From Gari tellinella (Eukaryota; Mollusca; Bivalvia; Cardiida; Psammobiidae), in the NCBI GenBank assembly GCA_922989275.2, contig OV277862.1:22239543-22303542 (forward strand): 64,000 nucleotides of DNA. The letters are read 5' to 3'. A program made the position numbers and the translations under genes. The notes under the pieces are model-generated. The model was given only the letters and a program-made list of their open reading frames with translations, was not told the origin of the DNA and ran no database searches. Every line of letters starts with the position of its first letter. Position 1 is the stretch's first letter. Positions 32,231-43,079 of this stretch are shown piece by piece.

Positions 32231-33532
32231 CCGGGAAATGTATTGGTCAGCACACAAGTCTCAATGTCGACTGGAAATTCGAACATAGTCAGGACAGAGC
32301 TATTGCTAGGGTTATTTCCCATTTGCAACGTGGTTCTCGCCCCAGAGGGAGAAATCTGGGGAAGGAGTTACCTGAAGTTCAGAAACTCCTTGGAGAATGG
32401 AATCGTCTTTCTCTTGACGATGACATTCTCTACAGAACCACGTCGCTGAATGGGGAAACTGTCAAACAGTTAGTCCTCCCTGAATGTTTCCGGGGTACAG
32501 CCTTGAAGGGTATCCATGATGATATTGGGCACCCCGGTAAAGAAAAGACTCTTTGGCTTGCTAGGCAAAGGTTCTACTGGCCTGGCCTTGAAAAGGATGT
32601 CAATGCCAGGGTAGAACACTGTGGGCGCTGCATTCGCAGGAAGAAACCCTTTCAGTTAGCTGAGATGGTCCCCATCCCTACACCCAGAGCCATGGAGATG
32701 GTCTGTATGGACTTTCTCTCCTTAGAGAAGTCCAGGGGTGGCTATGAGAATATTTTGGTCATAACCGACCACTTTACCATGTATTCTCAGGCCATTCCAT
32801 GCATGAATCAAACTGCGCAGACTACAGCTAAAGCTCTCTAACTTTATAAAGTTCTATTCTTTTCCTGATCGCTTACATAGTCATCAGGGGAGAAACTTTG
32901 AGAGCAAGGTGATAAAGGAGCTTTGTAAGATTGTCGGTACTACAAAGTCTCGTACCACACCTTATCACCCCATGGGTAATGGATCTTGCCAGCGATTTAA
33001 CAAGTCTCTTCTCAAGATGCTGGGGACGCTCGAGACGGACCAGAAAGCTAACTGGAGCTCTTTTGTAGGGCCCCTGGTTCAGGCCTACAACGCCACTAGG
33101 AGTGATTCCACTTGTTTCTCTCCTCATTTCCGTATGTTTGGATGGCATCCCAAGTTGGCTGTGGACATCCTCATGGGCACAGGTCCCAAGGATGGCAGCC
33201 CGGACAAGCCCACCTATGTCAGCAAGCTTCGTCAGCGCTTGAGCTACGCCTATGACAAGGCTGGCCAAGAAGCTGCTAGAGCTGCAGAAAAGGGGAAATC
33301 CCTTTACGACCGCAAGGTCACTGCAGCCAAGGTTGAGGTCGGGGACAGAGTTCTTGTCCGATTGGTTGGGTTTCAGGGCAAACACAAGTTAGCGGACCGG
33401 TGGGAGCGAACTCCCTACCGGGTCTTGCGCATCCCTAACCCAGATTTGCCAGTCTTTGAGGTTCAGCGGGAAGATGGCCAAGGCCCATTCAGGAAGCTTC
33501 ATAGGAACATGCTATTGCAATTTAGTGTGTAG
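32231..33532 (+). pseudogene. Gypsy-type integrase, frameshifted and with changed catalytic residues
   Basis: The His/Cys zinc domain (HDDIGHPGKEK ... EHCGRCIRRKK) and the first catalytic Asp (MVCMDFLSLEK) are intact. The frame shifts near 32840 and continues to 33532. In the second part the usual DQG motif reads SHQGRNFES (His instead of Asp) and the usual GNGxxE motif reads GNGSCQRFN (Gln instead of Glu). Two of three DDE residues are therefore lost. A chromo-like/GPY-type C-terminal part follows (VGDRVLVRLVGFQGKHKLAD, ERTPYRVLRIPNPDLPVF). Confidence 0.85.
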
Positions 33533-34057
33533 CCTCCTGCTCCTGACCCGTTTGAACCTCTGACCAAACCGAAGGCCTCCAAACCCAAGCGGTCCCCAAC
33601 CAGACCAAGGGACAGACTCAGCTCCGACAGCGGATCGGATACCTCTTCCTTTTCGGATGAATCTATACCACGGTATATCATCCCGCAGAAAAGGATCCAA
33701 TCCAATGTCGGGAGTTCTGTTTCCTTGCCCTCTATCACCACTGACCATGTTGCTACCCAGTCCGTTCTATCTTTTACTGTCCTTTCTACTCCTTTTTCTG
33801 ATCAGGTTCGTAGCTCGAATCTTCCCAGTCTGACAGAATATACTATACTCTATAGTAGGGATCAAACCGGTCTTGGGAGTCCAGTGGTGGGCGGCCCCAC
33901 ACCACCAGACTAGCATTCTGTTGTTCCAACAGATTCTCTTCCTTCTGCTTCTGCTTCTCCAGCAGGTACTCCTCTTCCTTCTGGTCCATCTCGGATAAGG
34001 AAACCACCCGAGCGCTATGATCAGTGGGTTTCACCTATTCAGTTGAATAGGTGCATA
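33533..34057 (+). pseudogene. C-terminal extension of Gypsy pol
   Basis: After a stop at 33530-33532 the reading continues as a Pro/Ser-rich tail (DPFEPLTKPKASKPKRSP, DSGSDTSSFSDESIPRYI) and finishes with RIRKPPERYDQWVSPI, the type of ending seen in Gypsy polyproteins. Another stop lies near 33912. No envelope-like frame follows. Confidence 0.6.
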
Positions 34058-34686
34058 TAATATTTTGTGTAACTGCAGCTCAGTTACTGTTACTATTATT
34101 TTGTAACTAATTTAGTTGCAATTCAGCTTAATCCTGTTAACAGGATACATTAATGGGGGCTTACCGCATTACAGAATTATCCTAATTTTCCTCTAGAGTG
34201 AGCTCCCCTGATAACGGTCGGGTTGTTTCCGGTTAAAGACCACTCAATATTGACTGTATAACGATAAGGAAAAGAATATTGAATTCTGTTTAAAATGCTA
34301 TTTTGCATTAGAACAGCTATATATTTCGAAAATCTAGGCATGTTGCACAGTAAAATGTCCACAACTAGCCTTACATTGACACTTTTTTTTAACTTCATCT
34401 GAAAAATACTGATTTATATAATTCACAAATGAATGCGATGTTAAATCTTTAAAACCAACTTTCAGATGCAGTTGAATTTGTTTTAGTTACCATTTCAAAA
34501 GGATTGTGCGCGCGATACAGATTGAAAAAAGGAAAGAATAAAAGTGCATGTAGATTTTAGTTTTCTTTCGGCTTTACTTATGTCCTAAATAAAGCAGTCA
34601 ATGTCTTAATTTAAGCGATTTATTTTAGTGAATGTTTGCTAAACCATTTGCCTGCTGATCGCGACTTCACAAGTGTGTTTTTTCTT
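34058..34686. other. Post-pol sequence, unassigned
   Basis: Probably the start of the LTR element 3' UTR (34058-34170) followed by inserted AT-rich DNA. No gene was recognised. Confidence 0.35.
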
Positions 34687-34753
34687 GCAAACAACTTGGA
34701 TCTAGATCAGACGCCGGGTTACACGGCGTCTGATCTGGATCAAAACTGTTTGA
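34687..34753. mobile_element. Short palindromic MITE, copy 4
   Basis: GCAAACAACTTGGATCTAGA ... TCTGGATCAAAACTGTTTG around ACGCCGGGTTACACGGCGT. Confidence 0.75.
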
Positions 34754-35600
34754 CACTCGTCTTAAGGTTCCGTTATTTAAAAGACGTACAAATCTTAATT
34801 TTACAAATCTTGCAGGCGACAATTTCGAGACATTCAATATCACCGCAGGTTAATATTATATTTATTTCACCCTAGTACAATCCAATGTTACGCAACTGTT
34901 CATTGGGAAAGACTTTTTTTAAAAAAAAAAAAAGATGTGAAGTTTTGCTAGATTTTCTAAATATTTATCGATAAATCAAATGAAGATAATAGACGTTTAC
35001 TAGATCTATAAAACAAAATGATCAAGTTCATGGTATGGTATAATAACAGACTATTATCTGGATCAAAACTATTTATTCCTGCCAGAAATATTGCAAAAGG
35101 TTAAGCCGGTAGTTAAGTACAGGTCTACCATATCACACGTCCCAAAGGAATGTGATATTACGTAACCTTAACCGAACAGAGGAGCCGCACTTAGCATGAC
35201 GAGAAGGAGTATACAATCACAGCATGATGAACTTCTTCAACAAGCCGACAACTTATGCAATGCATATTTTGGTATTGTTCTCCACAGGGCATATAAAGCT
35301 TACTTGAACATGCGTTTTGACTACTGTAACCCGCATGATATTTTTTGATACAGGTCACACAATTTTTTTTAACAGATATAAATAAAAAACAAAACAAATC
35401 ACCAGGTTTTGTTGATGACTTTGTATCAACCCTTTCAACGCTTAACACCAGTTATGATGGCTATTGCAAACAGTTTTAATCCAGATCAAGCTGCAAAAAC
35501 GCAGGATTCTATGAGTCTATTGCAAAATGAAAGTAAAGCATGTGACCTATGGTTCTGTTAGGTGTTTGAAACTCAAAACTTTATTACTGTTAATAATAAA
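34754..35600. other. Unassigned sequence
   Basis: It contains a fragment of the short palindromic MITE at 35455-35490 (TATTGCAAACAGTTTTAATC) and A/T homopolymers near 34915. No gene. Confidence 0.35.
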
Positions 35601-35624
35601 TTAATAATAAATTTTTTTTAATAA

Positions 35625-35648
35625 TCATCATCATCATCATCATCAATA
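35625..35648. repeat. (ATC)n microsatellite
   Basis: About seven consecutive CAT/ATC units. Confidence 0.8.
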
Positions 35649-35656
35649 ATAAACCT

Positions 35657-36651
35657 TAGGGGTGTAAAATTATACTCGCCCGCTCGCCATGGCGAGAAAG
35701 ATTTTGTCAGGGCGAGCAGATTTTCTGATAATTTACAACAGAAACTAATGAGCAAAATGTCATTATCACCCAACCACAGGTACTTGACACATACTTTATT
35801 ATCTATGAACCCCCTCCCCCCTTAAAAAAAAAAAAAAAAAAATTTTTTTTTACTATACTTCTATTATAGATACAAGGTAAACAGCGCAATTCAACACCTA
35901 GTCTTTACTTTCGACTTAAGCTGATGCTAAAATAGACTAGATCGCCGATATTCTCTTGTGGTACCCTCGGGAAATGATTAATTTATCAAATCTACTTTTT
36001 ATTTCATCAAATTCCGTCAAATAACGCCACAGTACGTGAATTATAACGAAAATAAGCATCAAAAAGTTTTATGTCGTTCTCTTGGTACAGAATTTATTGC
36101 CCAAAATAAGGGGTAATCTAGTCGGCTTGCACATTTAACGGCCTTTATGGCTAGAACTTTCACCTAATTTCATTAGAGCAAATGCGTTTGTGTCGGAACA
36201 TGACCCTCTTCACTATCAGCTATATGAAATATACATGTTATTTGGCACGAAATTGACAAGTGAAAGACTCATTTCATTTTCAATGCCATTTTGAATACCG
36301 GAATGAATCGAATGAACGGAGCGATCTCATTGGTCAAAATTAAACAGGTAAAGTTTCTTTTAATTTTGCATTCTATGTAAATTATATAAAACTGATAATA
36401 TTTCATTTAAAGATGATTTATAATATTTGGTGAAAGTTCCAGTGGCATAGGCCGTTTATTGTGGACAAATAACAGATCACCCCTACATGTACATTCGTTG
36501 CTATGTACCATGAAAACGACATAAAACTTTTTTATGCTTATTTTCGTTATAATTCACGTACTGTGGGGAGGGGGTTCATAGATAATAAAGTATGTGTCAA
36601 GTACCTGTGCACCCAACAGGGCGAGTAACAATTCTGTATTGTTTACACCTA
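35657..36651. mobile_element. Foldback element of about 1 kb with TAGG(GG)TGTAAA termini
   Basis: Starts TAGGGGTGTAAAATTATACT and ends GTATTGTTTACACCTA. The arms pair along almost their full length: GGTACTTGACACATACTTTA (35780) with 36579-36605, and GTACGTGAATTATAACGAAA (about 36034) with its inverse at 36540-36560. A central AT-rich loop of about 200 bp is left over. No ORF. The target duplication is unclear. Confidence 0.8.
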
Positions 36652-36982
36652 TCATTAAATTTTAAATGAATCTAGACCAGATGTAGTCTGGTACCCGACT
36701 TCCTCACAAAGTACGTCAGGCAATTCGTAATAATGACTTCCCCCATGGAATAGAGAAAAGTGGGTGGAGTTATATGAGCTGTAATAGGGGTTTTTCTTAT
36801 TTTAGGTGGTTCACAATATCTCATTGTAACCTACGGGTTCAGTGTTATTCAAAACTAAATTACCAATTCAAATATATGTGGTAAGCGACTGAATTCAGCA
36901 GAAATTCGTGTAACGAATCATTTTAAAGCACTCCTAATTTCGGCTATTATAAATAAGTTGGATTAGATATTAGTATATTGTA

Positions 36983-37050
36983 TCGTTGGTGTAGTGGTTA
37001 GCGTCCCTGCTTCTCGTCCAGGCGACTCAGGTTCGAATCCCAGCCGGCTC
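36983..37050 (+). tRNA. tRNA-Glu(CTC)-like module
   Basis: TTGGTGTAGTGGTTAGCGTC (D-arm), anticodon loop TTCTCGT giving CTC, and T-arm CAGGTTCGAATCCCAG. The outer acceptor pairs do not match and the molecule is a few bases short, so it may be a pseudogene or SINE-like unit. It is paired in inverse orientation with 39157-39223. Confidence 0.6.
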
Positions 37051-37498
37051 AATATTTTTTTACTCTTTATTTGGATATGTATTTTCAATATAAAACGTTA
37101 AATATTTTTACGATCGAATAACACCTCTGAGAACATTAAAATGTAAAATTCAATGAGTTTAGAAATGTTGATGAAATCTCAGAATTTCCTCAATTTTCCC
37201 CTCCGGAACCTGAACAAATTTAAAAGTGTAGATCTATATGTACCCGAATGAATAACGACGACGTATTAGAATCTGTAAAATTTGAACCTATAGCATTGAT
37301 TTCTCCATGTTTGGATGGAATTGATCAAAATATTTTGGAAGTTATACGATGAGACAGTGGTATAGTCAAACAACTAGGTCTGACGTGTCAAAGGTCAGCC
37401 GAGTCCACTTTTTAGGGATAACAGCATTCCGCATGTTCTCGGACCGTTTTTAAACAGTCGAGTTTAGTATATTAGATACAAATGAAGGCGGAATTGTT

Positions 37499-37595
37499 GT
37501 CAACAGTTTAGCGCAGTAGGTAACGTGTAGGTACCCAGAGTGCATTGTGATAATAGTATTTTTGTTCAGCGTGGGTTCGAATCCCACGTCAACCT
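37499..37595 (+). pseudogene. tRNA-like module in P1 left arm
   Basis: A box TAGCGCAGTAGG (37509-37520) and B box GGTTCGAATCC (37574-37584) with a six-pair T stem (CGTGGG/CCCACG). The A-B distance is longer than in a standard tRNA, as in a class with a long variable arm or an intron. No acceptor stem could be drawn. Confidence 0.5.
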
Positions 37596-37868
37596 CAAAC
37601 TCTTTTTTAATCTAGAATGAATAGAAAAGCATTATCTTATTTCATACTGTAATATACTGATTATTTATGCACATGTTCTTCAATTTTGAGGAAGGGGTGC
37701 ATTAGCTTGAGTTCGAGTCCTATATTAGCCATATTTTCAAAAACAAAGGGATGATAAAATACAAATATCAATACAAGTTTTAGTTGTTTTCTTCAGGTGG
37801 CTTTCCGCATTACTTTGGTGTAATGTAATTATAGAATCCTTAATATTGTTTTAGCCAAAAAAATATTT

Positions 37869-37963
37869 CGGGTTGATGCAAGATTCGAACCCGCGCATGA
37901 TAAAATGTTTCCCGATCATGCTTCCTTTTAGACTTACGTCTTATCCACTACGCTATGTTTCCG
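37869..37963 (-). pseudogene. tRNA-like module in P1 right arm
   Basis: Minus-strand A box TAGCGTAGTGG (37955-37945) and B box GGTTCGAATCT (37891-37881). It is the inverse partner of 37499-37595 within palindrome P1. Confidence 0.5.
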
Positions 37964-38257
37964 ATAACTAATTCGTTTATTGTTTGTACAAATAACTTTT
38001 ACATTTCTTTTAAAAAGTGCCAAGAGGATATCCGAAATATGCTGATCTCCCTTATAAATAGACTCGGCGACCCCGTGACACGTCTAACCTAGTTGTTTGA
38101 CTATATTGTTTGGTTTATTGACCTGTCAAAAATTGAATATTCATACGTCACTGAAAGGTTATATATAGCTTCGGTATAAAATTCGATACTTTTCGTTTTA
38201 ATTTACGGAAAGAAATATAAGGATACCATGCATTCTGTGTCGAATTTAAATCAATAA

Positions 38258-38335
38258 TCGAGTTAGAGTAATTGGTAGCGTGTATGGACACTTGTAAAAG
38301 GATAAGAGGTTGTGCGTTCGATCCCCGTTAGGTTC
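38258..38335 (+). pseudogene. tRNA-like module in P2 left arm
   Basis: An A-box-like TTAGAGTAATTGGTAGCG and a B-box-like GCGTTCGATCC (38314-38324) are followed by a T-rich stretch that could terminate Pol III. The sequence resembles the P1 modules more than any canonical tRNA. Confidence 0.4.
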
Positions 38336-38502
38336 ATTCCTTTTTTTATTACAATATTTTTTTTCTCATTATTTTTCAAACGAATATTTTACTTACATTG
38401 TTCAACATAGAGATCTCTATAATTCAAAATGTGTCATAGATAACCTAAACGTTACGCTTTGTAAACTTAGTATAGTCCATGTATGACAAGCTCTGCAAAA
38501 CG

Positions 38503-38573
38503 GCAAACAGTGTATGTATACATGATCAGAGGGCTCCTTAAGGAACCATCTGATCTTGGTATTCACTGTTTGC
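38503..38573. mobile_element. Short palindromic MITE, copy 5, at the P2 hinge
   Basis: GCAAACAGTGTATGTATACA ... ATTCACTGTTTGC with ATGATCAGAGGGCTCCTTAA in the middle. It lies at the centre of palindrome P2 (about 38536). Confidence 0.65.
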
Positions 38574-38735
38574 ATGGGATAAGTGTATAGGTAAACTCTT
38601 TGTAAATGACGAGTTTACTCGTCGCTAGGGTTCAATATCTTTAATTTAAGTTATATCGGATCAGATCCAAAAGGACTTTCAATTGAATCTGCCTCTCCTT
38701 CTTGCAGACTCTTATACATCAAAAATACAAAAAAT

Positions 38736-38812
38736 CGTCCGCCGCTTGGAATCGAACTCACGGCCATACTCAGTAAAATACTACTCTATTGTCTCGACCA
38801 TAATGGCATATA
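38736..38812 (-). pseudogene. tRNA-like module in P2 right arm
   Basis: Minus-strand B box GAGTTCGATTCC (38759-38748) with a weak A-box-like TGGTCGAGAC upstream. Inverse partner of 38258-38335. Confidence 0.4.
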
Positions 38813-39156
38813 GGTTTCAATATCTTATTCTAAATATAAACCCATCTTTCAACCCAGATTTACCCGTAAAACATAGCGGAAACAGTCGATATCAACCGAA
38901 GCTATATATAGCGTGTTCAACCCGCGTATAATTATTTAAATTTCGACAGGTTAATAAAACACAACAATAGGGTCAATGCATTAATTGGTAGCCAATCCAT
39001 GAAGGCGTATACCTTTGTTGCTAATTAAACTTTGAGTGGTAAATCAAACATTAGTTTAGTTATTTTTATTGGTTTTCCGAAAAATAAATCATTAAATAGA
39101 TAACATTTATTATTTACTACGTTTAAATAATTATGACCAAAAAAGAAAAAAACATT

Positions 39157-39223
39157 CCGGTGACTGGAATCGAACCTGGGCCGCCTGGGCGAGAATCAGG
39201 GATCCTAACCAATACACCAACGG
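39157..39223 (-). tRNA. tRNA-Glu(CTC)-like module, inverse partner
   Basis: On the minus strand: CCGTTGGTGTATTGGTTAGG, anticodon loop TTCTCGC with CTC, and T-arm CAGGTTCGATTCCAG. An acceptor CCGTTGG/TCACCGG pairs at six positions counting a wobble. It is better preserved than the partner at 36983, but the D-arm is still short. Confidence 0.6.
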
Positions 39224-39419
39224 CTCAGTACGGAGGTTAAATCAAACTGATATATATAATAGCCGAAAATAAGGTTAGTGTTCCAACAAATAAGACAACT
39301 TAAGGGCATACGCGCCAAATTCATGGTAACAAAGTACGATAATTCAAGAATCGTTACTCAACGAAATTGTGCGTGTCGGTTACCTCCCGTGGATACTTTC
39401 GGTTTCTAACAATCTCTAT

Positions 39420-39666
39420 AAACGTGAAATTTAGTGTGAACCCGAGAACACATACAGACACACAGACCTTAGTTATCGCTTGCGATCCAACGCTCAACCA
39501 ATCAGAGTACGGCACCCATATTTCGGTCAAACTTTAGACGCGTGGTGCTATGTTAAATTGTGGTCACGACGTCATTTGAATTGGAAGCAAGCTGACTGGC
39601 ACCGAGTTCTCTTTCGTGACGAAACTCACCGAGCAATGCAGATGGTAGGCAACACAATTTTTTAAC
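39420..39666 (+). pseudogene. Tc1/mariner-type transposase fragment
   Basis: The frame from 39480 gives NAQPIRVRHPYFGQTLDA and SRRHLNWKQADWHRVLFRDE. This matches the Tc1 segment (RRHLxW...W..VLF.DES) that carries the first catalytic Asp of the DDE triad. Only about 60 residues remain; the other catalytic residues were not found downstream. It lies between the arms of the nested inverted repeat. Confidence 0.6.
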
Positions 39667-40089
39667 ATTCAAGATTCAGCAGTCAAGATTTGAGACAGGC
39701 TTCACAGGCAAGAGTGGAGGACTGAGGTACTTATTGAACGTTACGCTACGCCGTAGAAATGTAGCGTGTGTTGGTGCAAATAGTGGCCATTCACGATATT
39801 AATGATACTGAATACAACTTTGGACTTTTTATGACAATTCATTAAACACCTAAACATTTTAAGAAAAAAAAACAACTTTTATTCAGACCCCTACAAACTT
39901 CTTCATTACATCACTCGAAAAAAATTCTTCACAGCAGTATGAGGTTAACTGATATGGATTAAAAATGGTAAACTTCATTTTTGGTATAGGTTTTAGACTA
40001 TCAACATTATAACTTTCCAGCAAATGTTCCTGTAATCGTTTGGGACGTTTCTACTTTTGCTCAGTATATGTAAAAAAAATACTTCAAAT

Positions 40090-40510
40090 GACCTCAAATA
40101 TTTAAATCTTGGACAACATTTCTCGACAGGTTTCTTTCCAGATATTAAGCTTCAACTTCTACCCTACATACTCATATTAGTATACCCCTTTAACTAGTTG
40201 GGGTTCGGGGACTTGCTCCCCCGGGGAAATTTTATTCTTAGATGGCTTCAGAAGCGTTCAGGGTCGTGCTGTGCATTTAAAACAGGTAAAATACTAACAA
40301 AAATCCATGTAAATGTTCAACTTAAAATAACAAATTATTAATGATAAAGGATCATATTTTTTGACGTTGTCTTCCGGCTATTAACCTAGTCTACCTCTAC
40401 CCCTCTAATAAGTGTAGCACTTTTACTAGCGTGTCCGGGGCATGCTTCCCAGGATATCTTTTATTTCTATTGTCTTTGGTGCATTCTAGGGGCGTTTTTT
40501 TTTAAAATAT
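40090..40510 (+). repeat. Dispersed AT-rich repeat, same family as 8636-8935
   Basis: It contains ACAGGTAAAATACTAACAAA, TTTTGACGTTGTCTTCCGGC and paired G/C-rich ends (GGGGACTTGCTCCCCCGGGG, GTGTCCGGGGCATGCTTCCC). Two tandem modules, strongly diverged from the 2.6- and 8.7-kb copies. Confidence 0.55.
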
Positions 40511-40950
40511 AATATATGCTTTTTTTTTTACCATTTTCTTATTATTCACACCTAAAGCATTTAGATCTATTTATGAAGTTTGATCAATTTCTTAAGGATA
40601 TATTTTGATTTAGTAAGTGGATTCATTGAATTTGAGCCAAAACACAGTTAAGAAAAATGCACATACTTCAGGCAACACACTCTAATGTATACACTTTGCA
40701 TCATACTTTTAGTAAGCATCACCTTTTAACTGTTTTATAGTCTGTTTGTGCCAATTATTACTTAACATTTTTTTCAGAAAGCCAAAAATAATGCATGCCA
40801 ATTTTTTGCCGAGAAAGACTATATTATACATTTCAAATACCCATAGACAAAAAAGAATATTATAACCTATGCTTTTACTTTTTACCATGGTACATGTACT
40901 AAGGTACGTTCGAAGAACCTATGTAGAAATGTTCATAGAGATCCTACGAA
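40511..40950. other. Unassigned AT-rich sequence
   Basis: No gene, tRNA or repeat was recognised. Confidence 0.35.
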
Positions 40951-41689
40951 GATTACATTTTGGCGCGTATGTCCTTAATTCAATAATAATCATACAATCT
41001 GGCGAGGTTTTATTTATCCGAAATGTCAACGGACCTGTATAATATCCGATAATAGGGCTAGTTTAGAAATGCCCGAATTCATACTGAATTCAACTGGTTC
41101 GCCTGTATTTTTTTTTATTGAAAATGTAACTTTGTATAAAACTGTTCCCATTTACTACAATGGCTTATCGTGAACCACCCAATATAAGAAAACGCCCTAT
41201 TAAGCTCATATAACTCCACCCACCATTTATCATTATGGTTCCCGGTTTCCTCTATTTCATGGATGCCGCCATTTTTCTCCGTTGCCAGTCTAGACCAGAT
41301 GCAGCATTAAACTCTGGCTGGTCTGTAGCAATACTGTTTGACGCTTATATACATTTTTTAAATCAAAATGCGTCAGGTTCTGAACTTACGAAATGAAACA
41401 GGCAGTAGTTGATCTTTTTAGAATACCATCGTGTTACCCTTTCAGGTGTTAACCCTTATTCTGTTATTTGCATAATTGAGACATTTTGAAAACAGTGTGG
41501 ACTCAGATCAGACGGCTTCTGTCAGAAGGTGTTTACACCGTGTGGTTTTTTTTTATATAAGATATGTCTTACAGCCTTCCTGGAACAAACTGTCCTTAAT
41601 TTATAAGCCAGTGTAATAGTTTAAATGGTAGATATTCATAAAGGATAGGGTTTATTAATAAATATTCTTCAGGAGAAGGGTTAACCACG

Positions 41690-41726
41690 GAATTATACAC
41701 TCATGTATAATTCCGTGGGTTAACCA
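41690..41726. repeat. Perfect short hairpin
   Basis: ACCACGGAATTATACACTCA is followed directly by its complement (TGTATAATTCCGTGGGT). Confidence 0.7.
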
Positions 41727-41755
41727 ATTGCGTCATAAGTAAACTTTTTACACAT

Positions 41756-41966
41756 TTAACCCATTCCTCCACTAAAGAAAATTGTTTCATTTTAAACAGC
41801 CACGATATCGACCATTAGAAATATTTACTATCCCGTACCATTTGACAGATTAAAGCAGGATGAAAGTTAAGCAGAATGTGCCTTAAGGAATATTCCGCTT
41901 TACTTTTCAGTCTGCTTGAAAAGTCACCTGTTTTCAAAACTAGGAACAGGCTATGGGATAATGAGC
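41756..41966. mobile_element. TTAACCC-type MITE, diverged copy
   Basis: Starts TTAACCCATTCCTCCACT, holds the AAAGCAGGATGAAAGTTAAG palindrome with centre GTGCCTTAAGGAAT, and ends near GAACAGGCTATGGGATAATG. Confidence 0.7.
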
Positions 41967-42175
41967 TAAGACAGATGATGAAGTCGTGACGTCAGTGAAA
42001 GAGTTAAACTTTAATTACAAAAAAGTCACAGATATGTGTATCAGGACAAATAATGTTGCTATGACGTCCATGTAAATGGGTTTTTAAAATTAAATAACAA
42101 ATCATGATGCAAACTTTTAGAAGTTTTATTGTAGGCATTTTATAAAAAGTCTAAAATAAATGCATGTCTTAATTC

Positions 42176-42286
42176 CAGGGCCCCGGACAAGGGGAATATT
42201 TCAAAATAAAAATCTTTATTTCTGAATTAAACCCTATGGTGTCGCTAGATCTACTCATTAGCATAGTCTCTTCCAGATATTTTCAT
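42176..42286. mobile_element. hAT-like MITE, truncated copy
   Basis: CAGGGCCCCGGACAAGG, AAAATCTTTATTTCTGAATT and AAACCCTATGGTGTCGCTAG match the left half of the family. It ends at the central hairpin (GTCTCTTCC). Confidence 0.65.
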
Positions 42287-43075
42287 CCAGGAGAATGTTC
42301 TCTCCATAGTCAGATTCATCCTTCATATTATTCCTGAAAGAAGAAAGTAAAACTCAATATCTCACCTTACAGCTTATAAAAGAGGGAGTTGATGAGATAG
42401 GGTAGATAATATTACGGTAGGCCAATGCCTACACATCAGAAGCCGTTTTCCATAGGCGATGTTTAACACAGAAACATGTGCGGTACCGTACCTTATATCT
42501 CTAGACCAAAGGTCTACTAGAATGTATCCGCAATACAGTTACGATATCGCAACTAGTCATTGCTTAGATCATCAGAATCGGCGATAAATGAGGTCTAATA
42601 GCAATTGTGAAACCTAAATTGAAATTGTATTTGTACTGAAATGCCGTCTAAACACTGTCGGAATGGATTACATGCCATTTATGAATCTGAATCATGGCGA
42701 GAGATATGAATTGTACGAATGTTTAATATAATCTATAACCAAGCACGAGGACATTAAATAGAAAAAACGTTCGTTAAATGTTTGTTTTTCCCGATTATAT
42801 TTCCATATAATACTTACGTGTTTTGTGTTTGCGCACGCAAACAAGCCGAATATGTCAAAATTCACGGTAGAAGATAAAGGATTAACGATACCCTCTTTAA
42901 CCGGAAACGACTCCTCATCAAAGGGGCGCTACTCTTAGTAGCCTCGCCATGCGGAGTAACTCTGTATATCGGTAGGGCCCCATTGTTTTTATATCAGTAT
43001 GTAAGTGTTATGCATACTGAAGCCAGAATTTATATTTTTCCTCAGTATTTATTTTGATTTCACTATATTTCACTA
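42287..43075. other. Unassigned sequence
   Basis: No gene or recognised repeat. Confidence 0.35.
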
Positions 43076-43079
43076 TATT

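Larger units (their letters stand above)
36670..41330. repeat. Nested inverted-repeat region carrying tRNA-like modules
   Basis: At least four inverted pairs are visible. (1) 36670-36970 with 40975-41330 (shared GTGGGTGGAGTTATATGAGC). (2) The tRNA-Glu-like modules 36983-37050 and 39157-39223 with flanks (CGGCTATTATA). (3) Palindrome P1 at 37361-38108 (ends TATAGTCAAACAACTAGG). (4) Palindrome P2 at 38101-38970 (ends ATTGTTTGGTTTATTGACCT). A further pair is 39299-39330 with 40955-40990 (CATACGCGCCAAA). P1 and P2 meet at about 38105, which is also the midpoint of the two Glu-like modules. The region lies within the 3' part of the LTR element. Confidence 0.7.

Noticed and set aside
34058..34400. 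Envelope gene after pol
   Set aside because: No frame with a signal peptide or membrane segment; the sequence is AT-rich and broken.
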